Of a stretch of DNA of 18,430 nucleotides, positions 1 to 6,282 are shown piece by piece. The notes below the pieces were generated by a model. That model saw only the letters and a program-made list of their open reading frames with translations. It made no database searches and was not told the origin of the DNA. Numbering within the stretch: the first letter of the stretch is position 1; each line of letters starts with the position of its first letter. Both the position numbers and the translations under genes were made by a program. The stretch covers positions 1-18,430 of the forward strand of contig CAYRWY010000063.1 in the NCBI GenBank assembly GCA_964427955.1, in the 5' to 3' direction. The DNA is from JACRBK01 sp964427955. Its GTDB lineage: Bacteria; Chloroflexota; Anaerolineae; Aggregatilineales; Aggregatilineaceae.

Positions 1-1
1 C

Positions 2-55
2 GTAGGGGAGCACCAGCGTGTGCTCCCGCGGGCGGACACCTTGGTCCGCCCCTAC
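2..55. repeat. Composite palindromic intergenic repeat, copy 1
   Basis: The element is bounded by GTAGGGG (2-8) and CCCCTAC (49-55). Inside are two hairpins, GGAGCAC/GTGCTCC and GGGCGGAC/GTCCGCCC. Its reverse complement matches 6009-6056 with one mismatch (AAGG against AATG), so the window carries two inverted copies about 6 kb apart. There is no gene in 1-107; this repeat and the GGGGTGAGG element fill the region downstream of the last ABC gene. Such GTAGGGGC-type repeats are common between genes in Chloroflexota-like genomes (recalled, not searched). Confidence 0.8.
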
Positions 56-76
56 TGTCGGAGACTGAACCACCGC

Positions 77-100
77 GTGGAGAGGGGGCCGGGGGTGAGG
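77..100. repeat. GGGGTGAGG-type intergenic repeat downstream of the ATPase gene
   Basis: The G-rich stretch GAGAGGGGGCCGGGGGTGAGG lies 7 bp beyond the stop codon of the minus-strand ATPase gene. The same core occurs at 2170-2178, 6081-6089, 6273-6281 and 10203-10211, and inverted at 5946-5954. Read on the gene strand it is CCTCACCCC following the stop codon. Confidence 0.7.
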
Positions 101-107
101 TTATCGA

Positions 108-851
108 TCACGCCCCCGGCACGCTCACCCCGTTTTTGATGCGCGTCTCGACGATCTTCCCGTCGCGCATTTCGTGCACGAAATCCGCCTCGGCCATGAC
201 CTGCGGATCGTGGGTGACGATCAGCAGCGTCACGCCGCGCTCCTCGACCATCCGGCGCAGCAGATCGAGGATCTTGCGCCCGGTGCGCGTGTCGAGCTGG
301 CCGGTCGGCTCGTCGGCCAGGACCAACTCCGGCTGTTCGGCCAGGGCGCGGGCGATGGCGACGCGCTGCTGCTCGCCGCCCGACATTTCGTAGGGGCGGT
401 GATGGGCGCGATCCTTCAAGCCCACCCAGGCCAGCGCCTCGTCGATGCGCGCCTCACGCTCGCGGGGATTCAGGCCGCGCATCCGCAGCGGGACGCCGAC
501 ATTCTCACGGGCGCTGAGCAGCGGCATCAGCCCGAAGCTCTGGAAAATGAAGCCCAACTTGTGCAGGCGCAGGTCCAGCTTTTCGCGCTCGTCCATCTGG
601 TCCAGGCTGCGGCCCAGAATCCAGACTTTGCCCTCGGTCGGATCGTCCAGCCCGGCGATCAGGTTCAGCAGCGTGGTCTTGCCGGAGCCGGAGCGCCCGA
701 CGATGGCCGTCATGTGCTGCGGCCAGACGTCCAGCGACACGTCGTTGACGGCGTGAATATCTTCCCCGGCCAGGTGGTAGACCCGGTGCAGACGCTCCAG
801 GCTGACGGCGGGTTCCCGGCTGCTCGAAAAGGCGGCGTGTCCGTTGCTCAT
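108..851 (-). CDS. ABC transporter ATP-binding protein (LolD/MacB type)
   Basis: This 247-aa nucleotide-binding subunit should power the two FtsX-type permeases encoded upstream. All ATPase motifs are visible: Walker A GRSGSGKTT (52-60), Q-loop Q104, signature MSGGEQQR (156-163), Walker B LVLADEP with D180/E181, and the H-loop His214 in IVTHD. Length and motif style fit the LolD/MacB/FtsE subfamily, which works by mechanotransmission rather than classical substrate translocation. Its start codon overlaps the stop of the preceding ATPase gene as ATGA (848-851), so the two are translationally coupled and may form a heterodimer. Substrate is unknown; candidates from the family are lipoproteins, peptides or antimicrobials. 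It is the last gene of the minus-strand cluster. Confidence 0.93.
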   Translation of the reverse strand: MSNGHAAFSSSREPAVSLERLHRVYHLAGEDIHAVNDVSLDVWPQHMTAIVGRSGSGKTTLLNLIAGLDDPTEGKVWILGRSLDQMDEREKLDLRLHKLGFIFQSFGLMPLLSARENVGVPLRMRGLNPREREARIDEALAWVGLKDRAHHRPYEMSGGEQQRVAIARALAEQPELVLADEPTGQLDTRTGRKILDLLRRMVEERGVTLLIVTHDPQVMAEADFVHEMRDGKIVETRIKNGVSVPGA

Positions 852-1756
852 TCTTCCTCCGGCTGGTCGTGCTGGGGCCAGACCTGGACGTGATCGTCGG
901 TCAGGCGCAGGCGGACGCGATCTTCCATGTCCAGGGCTTCGATGTAGGCTTCGGGAAGCTGCAAGCGCCCGGCCCGGTCCAGGATCGCGTATTCTTCTTC
1001 CGAGATCGCGACGTCACCCTCACGGCGGCGCAGGATTTCGGTGCTGGTGCGCCCGTCGCGCATCCCCACCACGCGATCCACGCGGGTGGCGACGGTCATA
1101 TCATGGGTGACGATGATGATCGTCACGCCGAATTCTGCGTTCAGGCTGCGCAGCGAGTGGAAGATCTGCTCGGCGGAGTGGTTATCGACTTCGCCGGTCG
1201 GCTCGTCGGCCAGCAGCAGGGCGGGGCGGTTGGCCATGCCCACCGCGATGGCGACGCGCTGCTGCTCGCCGCCGGACAGGCGATCCGGGCGGTGCTTGAG
1301 GCGATCCCCCAGCCCGACGCGCTCCAACAGGTCCGCCGCGCGATCCCGCCGCTCGCGGGCCGGGAAGCCTGCCAGCGCCATCGGCAGCTCGACGTTTTCG
1401 ACGGCGGTCAGGTAGGGGAGCAGGTTGCGGGCGGTCTGCTGCCAGACGAAGCCGACCATGTGCCGCCGGTAGCGGACCTGGTCGCGGCGGGTCATGTCGA
1501 GCAGATTATAGTCCCCGACGTGCACGCGCCCGGCGGTCGGCGCGTCCAGCCCGCCCAGGATGTTCATCAGCGTCGATTTGCCCGATCCCGATGGCCCGAC
1601 CAGCGCCATCATTTCGCCCTGGCGCACCAGCAGGTCCAGGCCCTGCAAGGCCACGACTTCGAGGTCGGCAACCTTGTAGATTTTCACCATGTTTTCGCAC
1701 TCGATGAAGATCGGGCGGCTGTCGCCGTTCTGGGGCGCGGTGTTTGAGTCATTCAT
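848..1756 (-). CDS. ABC transporter ATP-binding protein with C-terminal AbrB-like extension
   Basis: This 302-aa MacB/LolD-type ATPase has Walker A GPSGSGKST (54-62), Q-loop WQQ (Q106), signature LSGGEQQR (160-167), Walker B LLLADEP (D184/E185) and H-loop His218. The ATPase core ends near residue 245. About 40 extra residues (253-294) follow, including YAILDRAGRLQLPEAYIEAL and then RVRLRLTDDHVQVWP. That pattern (a DRAGRLQLP strand-turn, a short helix, a closing strand) resembles the swapped-hairpin AbrB/SpoVT fold. AbrB folds usually bind DNA or dimerise; here dimerisation or regulation of the transporter is an inference. The start at 1756 is 13 bp from the stop of the 109-aa gene, with only a weak ribosome site (ACAGG). 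It overlaps the next ATPase by ATGA. Confidence 0.92.
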   Translation of the reverse strand: MNDSNTAPQNGDSRPIFIECENMVKIYKVADLEVVALQGLDLLVRQGEMMALVGPSGSGKSTLMNILGGLDAPTAGRVHVGDYNLLDMTRRDQVRYRRHMVGFVWQQTARNLLPYLTAVENVELPMALAGFPARERRDRAADLLERVGLGDRLKHRPDRLSGGEQQRVAIAVGMANRPALLLADEPTGEVDNHSAEQIFHSLRSLNAEFGVTIIIVTHDMTVATRVDRVVGMRDGRTSTEILRRREGDVAISEEEYAILDRAGRLQLPEAYIEALDMEDRVRLRLTDDHVQVWPQHDQPEEE

Positions 1757-1769
1757 GTTGGTTTGCCTG

Positions 1770-2099
1770 TCACCAGCTCTTACGCACTTTCAGTGCGCCG
1801 TACAGAATGGATAGCTCGAAAATATCGGTCACCAGCGCGGCGGGCTGGCGATAATCATTTTCCCCCAGGCGCAGGTCGATCACGTCCGCCGTCACGTCGC
1901 GCTCGTCCGCCCGGTCGTCCACGACCTGCCAGCCAATGTCCTGGCAGCGCGTGAAGATCAGTTGGAACGGGTGCTGCTCCACCGGGTCGTACAGGCAGTC
2001 CAGCACGACCTGCTGGCCCCAGCGGGTGATCTTCACGTCCGCGATCAACACCCCGGCGGGCGGGACCTTCAACATCCGGTAAATCTCGTCCCCGTCCAT
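1770..2099 (-). CDS. Hypothetical protein (109 aa) inside the ABC operon
   Basis: I do not recognise this family. The protein is 109 aa, acidic, without a signal peptide or membrane helix, so probably cytoplasmic. It reads as alternating strands, for example GVLIADVKITRWGQQVVLDC and then HPFQLIFTRCQDIGWQVVDD, a pattern of a small beta-rich or alpha/beta domain. It contains two cysteines with no metal-binding spacing. The start is supported by a strong ribosome site (GGGAGGA, about 8 bases upstream), and only 13 bp separate its stop from the ATPase start, so it is very probably co-translated with the transporter ATPases. A role as accessory or self-protection protein of the exporter is speculation. 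Confidence 0.75.
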   Translation of the reverse strand: MDGDEIYRMLKVPPAGVLIADVKITRWGQQVVLDCLYDPVEQHPFQLIFTRCQDIGWQVVDDRADERDVTADVIDLRLGENDYRQPAALVTDIFELSILYGALKVRKSW

Positions 2100-2136
2100 C
2101 GCGACGTCCTCCCGTCTTCACCCTCTGACCCCGCTG

Positions 2137-2178
2137 CTCCCCCTCGCCACCGGGTGGAGAGGGGGTCGGGGGGTGAGG
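2137..2178. repeat. 42-bp intergenic repeat at the left edge of the assembly gap
   Basis: This stretch is the exact reverse complement of 5946-5987 (42 of 42 bases). It contains a near-perfect hairpin, CCCCCTC-g-CCACC facing GGTGG-a-GAGGGGG, and ends in GGGGTGAGG directly at the first N. Translated, the family gives the well-known spurious 'LTPGPSP...GGEG' peptides. Confidence 0.85.
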
Positions 2179-2278
2179 NNNNNNNNNNNNNNNNNNNNNN
2201 NNNNNNNNNNNNNNNNNNNNNNNNNNNNNNNNNNNNNNNNNNNNNNNNNNNNNNNNNNNNNNNNNNNNNNNNNNNNNN
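2179..2278. other. Assembly gap of exactly 100 N
   Basis: One hundred consecutive N, the conventional placeholder for a gap of unknown length. It lies between the 109-aa gene and the stop codon of the 1191-aa permease. Its left flank ends ...GGTGAGG and its right flank begins AGGGCTTATTCC. Elsewhere in the window the repeat reads GGGGTGAGGGC directly before a stop codon (6273-6283 and 10203-10213), so the true gap may be very small or zero. Confidence 0.97.
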
Positions 2279-2283
2279 AGGGC

Positions 2284-5200
2284 TTATTCCTCGCCCAACC
2301 GCAGCACCTGGTTCACGCTCATGCGCCGCAGGAAGATCGCCGCCACCGCCATCAGGATCGAGAACGATCCGGCCAGCGCCAGCAGCAGCCCTAACAGACT
2401 CGTCCAGGGCAGGCGCAGCGACTCGCTGCCGACCAGCGATAGGAACGGCAGCAGCAGGTACGCCAGTCCCGCCCCGATCAGGCTCCCGATAATCAGTGCC
2501 GGGACGATCAGCACGGCCTGCTCGATGAACAACAACTGCCAGATGCGCGCCGTGTTCCAGCCCAGCGAGCGCAGCACGGCGAACGAGAACAACCGCTGCC
2601 GGGCGGTCACGACCAGGTAGAACGCGAAATCCAGCAGGCTGAGCAGCAGGCTGATCCAGAATCCCGCGAACAGCATCCCGGCCACGGCGCTGGGCAGCGG
2701 CTCGCGTTGGATTTCGCCGTAGCGATCCCAGGCCCAGATCGTCCCGGTGATGCCGGGTTCGGCGGCCAGCCGGTCCTTCAGCGCCGCGCTCGGCTCGCGA
2801 TCCGGCAGGTTGAGCCAGACCTCGTTCCCGGCGAAAAAGTGAATGGCGGACCCGGCCTGATTCAAGATCGGCTGGATCAGCGCCGCGTGCGTGAGCATGA
2901 GCGGATCTTTGTCGCCCACCGCCGGGATGTCGTCGATGATCGCGACGATCTCGTAACCGATTTCGACCGAGCCGCTGCCCACGTTGAGCACGACATTTTT
3001 GGTATCGCCCACCGCCAGCGGCAGATCGGCGGCGGTGTGAGTCGTGCCGTGTCCGGCGAACTGCTCGGCAAAGATGCGGTTGACCACCACCGGCACGCGC
3101 CCGATGGTCGGCTCGTTGACCACGAGGCTGGGTTCGCGCACGCGTCCGCCCACGCGCCCCATGCGGTACGTCAGCCGCAGCGCCGTCTGGCCCTCGATCT
3201 CCGGGATCTCGCTCACGGCGGGCTGCATCGTCACGCCCTGCACGATGCTGCTGGTCGCTTCGGACCACGACGCGGCGTAGGGGTTGGCGACAGTCGCTTC
3301 CGCCCAATGATTCGTCCCGTCCTCGAAGCTTTCCTGGGTGACGGAGGTGCCGAAAATGTCCTGCGTGGCGATCCGGTCCAGGTAGAGGGTGTGCTCGAAA
3401 GTGTCGATGTTGCCCTCGACGCTGTTGATCCCGATCCGCATCAGGTGGAACGGACGCCGCCCGATACTCTGCGGCGGCATGGAACCGCTGAAAGTCAGCC
3501 ATTCGTCGGTGGGTGTCGGCGGGACGATCTCCGACTGTTCGCCGCCCGGCGCGGTGGACGCGATGTCCGGCGCGCTCAGCTTGACGAGGTAGGGCACGCC
3601 GATATCGTCCTGCAAATAGGCGGACAGTTCGACGGTCACGCCGGGATCGTCCGGGTTGGACTGGGGCAGGGAATAGACCTGGACGGTCAGCACGGCGGCG
3701 TTGTCGGGCAGCGCCAGCCCCGGCGCGGCGGGCACTGTGACGTCCCGCAGCGGCGCGACCGCGCTCGCCAGCTCAGGGAAGGCTCGGGCCGCTTCCGCCG
3801 GATCGACGCCCACGAGGTGCACGTCGCGCATGGCCGACGATCCGGGATCGCCGGTGGTGTGCAGGAAAATCGCGGCGGACGTGACGCCCGGCAGGGCCGA
3901 CCAGTTGATCGTGCTGGCGTCCAGCGCCGCCGGATCGATCTCGACGCGGGCGCTGCCGCCGGTTTCTTCGCGGGCGGTGGACCACGCTCCCTTGTCGCGC
4001 GTGGCCGACAGCCCCAGCGAGGCCGTGCCCAACGCCAGCGTGCCGATCAGCAGCAGCACCAACTGGGCATAGTGGCCGGGATCGCGCGCCACGTTCCAGA
4101 CGGCCAGCGGCGTGGTCAGGTGCGGGCTGTTGCGCAGCAGCCGCGAGAGCAAGTCCATCAGCCAGGGGAAGAAGCGCAGCCACAGCATGGCCGCCCCGGT
4201 CAGGATCAGCGCCGGACCCAGCAGGTTGAACGGGTCTTTGAGGCCGCCGGTCGCGGTGATGTTATCCGCGATCAGCTTGATCACGTCGCGCGGGGCAGCG
4301 ATCAGGTTGTTCAACAGCCGCCCGAAATCGCCGCCGACAAGATAATACAGCCGCAGCATGAAGCCGATCCCGATCACGATCAGCATGACGTCCAGCATAT
4401 AGCGCGCCCAGGTGGGCTGGGTAGGCGGGCGCGATACCAACTGCTTGAGCCGCAGCAAGCTGCGCCGCGCGGCGGGCAGGGCGGGCGTCGTCAGCACCAG
4501 GATCGAGGCGATGGCGGCGGCAGTGCTCAGCGTGATCGAGATGGTGGGAATGTGCGTCGAGCCAAGCGGGCGCCCGCCGAGCGCCTGCGACAGCGGGCCG
4601 AAATGCTCCATGACGTGCATGAAGACGACGCTCAGCAGCGGGCCGATGATCATCCCGGCCAGCCCCAGCACGCCCACCGTCAGGAATTGCAGCAGGATCA
4701 ACTGGGGAATGCTGCCGCCCCGGCTGACAATCGAACTCCATTCGGTGCCCTGCTGTTCGAGCACCAGCGCCACGGTGTTGATCAGGTGGTACATCATCAT
4801 GATCAGGATCGCGCCGGAGAGCAAGATAATCGGTCCCTGCGTGTCGGAGACATTGCCGGAATAGCGATCCAGGATGCCGAGCAGGCCGGACAGCACCGAC
4901 GCGCCGGGATGGTAGGCGCTCAGGCGGTTTTGCAGCACGCCCAGGCGGCTTTTCACGTCCTCGATGTTGTCGGCGGTGATGGTGTCCGGGTTGGTTTTGA
5001 TCTGGTAGACGAAATTGTTGCCGGGCGTGACGCCTTTCAGCCAGTCGATGTACGCTTCGGGGATGGTCGCGAAGCCAAAGTCGTAGCGGGTTTCCGCGAT
5101 GCCCAACTGGACCTCGCCGCCTTCCAGGAAGTTGCGGCTGCCGTCCCAAAACGGATCGTCGGGATTCTTCGGATCGACGATGCCGACCACGACCACCGAG

Positions 5201-5859
5201 GCGACCGCGCCGGTCCCGTCTTGCAGCTTGGTCCCGACTACCCACCGGCTGCCGATCTCCAGCCCGGCTTTCTGCGCGACCGTGGACGTGACCACGATCT
5301 CGACCTCGCCCCGGTTGTAACTGCCGACCTGGCGGGCCTGCTGCTGCGCGTCGCTCAAGCCGGTGGGATCGACCATGTCCGGCGTGGCGCGGCGCACCGG
5401 CCAGCGCCCTTCGGTCAGGGTGAACAGCTCCGGCATGTCGGAGAAGGCGAACGGCTGGAAGGTGCGGCGTAGGCGCGGCGAGCGCGAGGTGACTGCTTCG
5501 CCGTAGCGGTATTCGTAGCCGCCCGTGGCCAGGCCGGGATTATCCAGGCCGCCTTCGGTGGTGGGCGGGGTGTAATCGGCGCGGATGAAAAACCGGTAGC
5601 TGACAGCCAGGCTGCCCAGTTCGTCGCTGACTACGCCCAGGGCCTCGGACGAGATCGGCTCGTTGTCCAGGATCAGCGCGATTTGCAGATTCTCAGGCTT
5701 GGCGCGATCCAGCTCGTAGCGCAGGCCGACTTCGGTCACGGCGCGGATGTAGAACGGCCCCAGCGCGAAGAATCCGGTCAGCAGGCAGACGGCCAGCAGC
5801 AGGATGCCCAGCGAGCGCCATTCGCGCCGCATACGTTTGAGGATGAGTCCGATGGTCAT
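2284..5859 (-). CDS. Large FtsX/MacB-type ABC transporter permease (1191 aa)
   Basis: This is a membrane subunit of the exporter. Predicted topology by eye: TM1 17-38, a large extracytoplasmic domain (about 40-340, MacB periplasmic-core-like), TM2 342-364, TM3 386-410, TM4 440-461, TM5 488-508, TM6 547-570, TM7 596-618, a second extracytoplasmic domain (about 620-1060), then TM8 1061-1083, TM9 about 1109-1138 and TM10 about 1152-1178. The last block (VVTARQRLFSFAVLRSLGW, then IEQAVLI) is the standard FtsX C-terminal module, and the TM2-TM4 block is a second FtsX unit. A typical MacB or LolC permease has about 400-650 residues and 4 TMs, so this is a double-length subunit. The second external domain contains a stretch (SFEDGTNHWAEA, about 870) that recalls carbohydrate-binding beta-sandwiches, weakly. 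It ends VLRLGEE, like its neighbour (TLRLGEE), suggesting the pair arose by duplication. Confidence 0.9.
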   Translation of the reverse strand: MTIGLILKRMRREWRSLGILLLAVCLLTGFFALGPFYIRAVTEVGLRYELDRAKPENLQIALILDNEPISSEALGVVSDELGSLAVSYRFFIRADYTPPTTEGGLDNPGLATGGYEYRYGEAVTSRSPRLRRTFQPFAFSDMPELFTLTEGRWPVRRATPDMVDPTGLSDAQQQARQVGSYNRGEVEIVVTSTVAQKAGLEIGSRWVVGTKLQDGTGAVASVVVVGIVDPKNPDDPFWDGSRNFLEGGEVQLGIAETRYDFGFATIPEAYIDWLKGVTPGNNFVYQIKTNPDTITADNIEDVKSRLGVLQNRLSAYHPGASVLSGLLGILDRYSGNVSDTQGPIILLSGAILIMMMYHLINTVALVLEQQGTEWSSIVSRGGSIPQLILLQFLTVGVLGLAGMIIGPLLSVVFMHVMEHFGPLSQALGGRPLGSTHIPTISITLSTAAAIASILVLTTPALPAARRSLLRLKQLVSRPPTQPTWARYMLDVMLIVIGIGFMLRLYYLVGGDFGRLLNNLIAAPRDVIKLIADNITATGGLKDPFNLLGPALILTGAAMLWLRFFPWLMDLLSRLLRNSPHLTTPLAVWNVARDPGHYAQLVLLLIGTLALGTASLGLSATRDKGAWSTAREETGGSARVEIDPAALDASTINWSALPGVTSAAIFLHTTGDPGSSAMRDVHLVGVDPAEAARAFPELASAVAPLRDVTVPAAPGLALPDNAAVLTVQVYSLPQSNPDDPGVTVELSAYLQDDIGVPYLVKLSAPDIASTAPGGEQSEIVPPTPTDEWLTFSGSMPPQSIGRRPFHLMRIGINSVEGNIDTFEHTLYLDRIATQDIFGTSVTQESFEDGTNHWAEATVANPYAASWSEATSSIVQGVTMQPAVSEIPEIEGQTALRLTYRMGRVGGRVREPSLVVNEPTIGRVPVVVNRIFAEQFAGHGTTHTAADLPLAVGDTKNVVLNVGSGSVEIGYEIVAIIDDIPAVGDKDPLMLTHAALIQPILNQAGSAIHFFAGNEVWLNLPDREPSAALKDRLAAEPGITGTIWAWDRYGEIQREPLPSAVAGMLFAGFWISLLLSLLDFAFYLVVTARQRLFSFAVLRSLGWNTARIWQLLFIEQAVLIVPALIIGSLIGAGLAYLLLPFLSLVGSESLRLPWTSLLGLLLALAGSFSILMAVAAIFLRRMSVNQVLRLGEE

Positions 5860-5945
5860 GATGTCAAGCTCTCAGCCGTCCGCTTCCAGTCAATGTGCCC
5901 GTTCTTGGTAGGGGCGCTCGCTCGCTGCGCCCGATTTTTCCCTGA

Positions 5946-5987
5946 CCTCACCCCCCGACCCCCTCTCCACCCGGTGGCGAGGGGGAG
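5946..5987. repeat. 42-bp intergenic repeat, inverted copy of 2137-2178
   Basis: Identical over 42 bases to the reverse complement of 2137-2178. The two copies flank the 1191-aa permease gene as inverted repeats, so recombination between them could invert that gene, and they are an obvious source of assembly ambiguity. Confidence 0.85.
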
Positions 5988-6008
5988 AAGCGCCGAGGAA
6001 ACGTCGAT

Positions 6009-6058
6009 GTAGGGGCGGACCAATGTGTCCGCCCGCGGGAGCACACGCTGGTGCTCTC
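6009..6058. repeat. Composite palindromic intergenic repeat, copy 2
   Basis: Inverted copy of 2-55 with one mismatch through position 6056. It starts GTAGGGGCGGACCAATG and contains the same two hairpins in opposite order. Its outer arm CCCCTAC is missing: the sequence turns to CTCTCCAGC, where it runs into another repeat fragment. Confidence 0.8.
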
Positions 6059-6219
6059 CAGCTTGCCTGGAGAGGGGCCAGGGGTGAGGTAAACCGCCCC
6101 TATTTGGCCCCCTCCTGCGCCCACGGTGCAGGGGCGGACAGGCATTGGGACAATCTTCATTTTTCAAAGCAGGGCGCGGCGCCCCTACACCAACCGCGGC
6201 CCCGCTTTCTCCCCTCTCT

Positions 6220-6247
6220 GTAGGGGCAATTCATGAATTGCCCCTAC
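6220..6247. repeat. 28-bp perfect palindrome
   Basis: The left half is GTAGGGGCAATTCA and the right half is its exact reverse complement, with no loop. It carries the same GTAGGGG/CCCCTAC ends as the composite repeats, so it looks like a minimal member of that family. It lies 36 bp past the stop of the 1221-aa permease gene. Confidence 0.85.
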
Positions 6248-6282
6248 AAGGAACATTTTCCGTTGTCCGCCAGGGGTGAGGG

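Larger units (their letters stand above)
5860..6282. repeat. Gene-free repeat cluster between the two permease genes
   Basis: This stretch of about 420 bp has no credible gene; its short open frames are repeat translations of the LTPGPSP kind. It holds a GTAGGGGCGC...GCGCCC element (5908-5932), an LTPGPSP-type 42-bp unit (5946-5987), a composite GTAGGGG element (6009-6058), GGGGTGAGG cores at 6081-6089 and 6273-6281, a GGGCGC-G-GCGCCC hairpin (6172-6184) and a 28-bp perfect palindrome (6220-6247). The cluster separates the two co-oriented permease genes, so it may hold a processing site, an attenuator or an internal promoter; none can be shown from sequence. Confidence 0.75.

Noticed and set aside
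2707..5472. 921-aa open frame on the plus strand
   Set aside because: Antisense of the 1191-aa permease gene in high-GC DNA. Its protein is rich in His, Arg, Gln, Asp and Gly without domains, and the minus-strand frame has clear FtsX membrane modules.
5948..6160. Small minus-strand frame encoding an LTPGPSP...GGEGVGG peptide
   Set aside because: This peptide type is the usual translation of intergenic repeats; no coding evidence.
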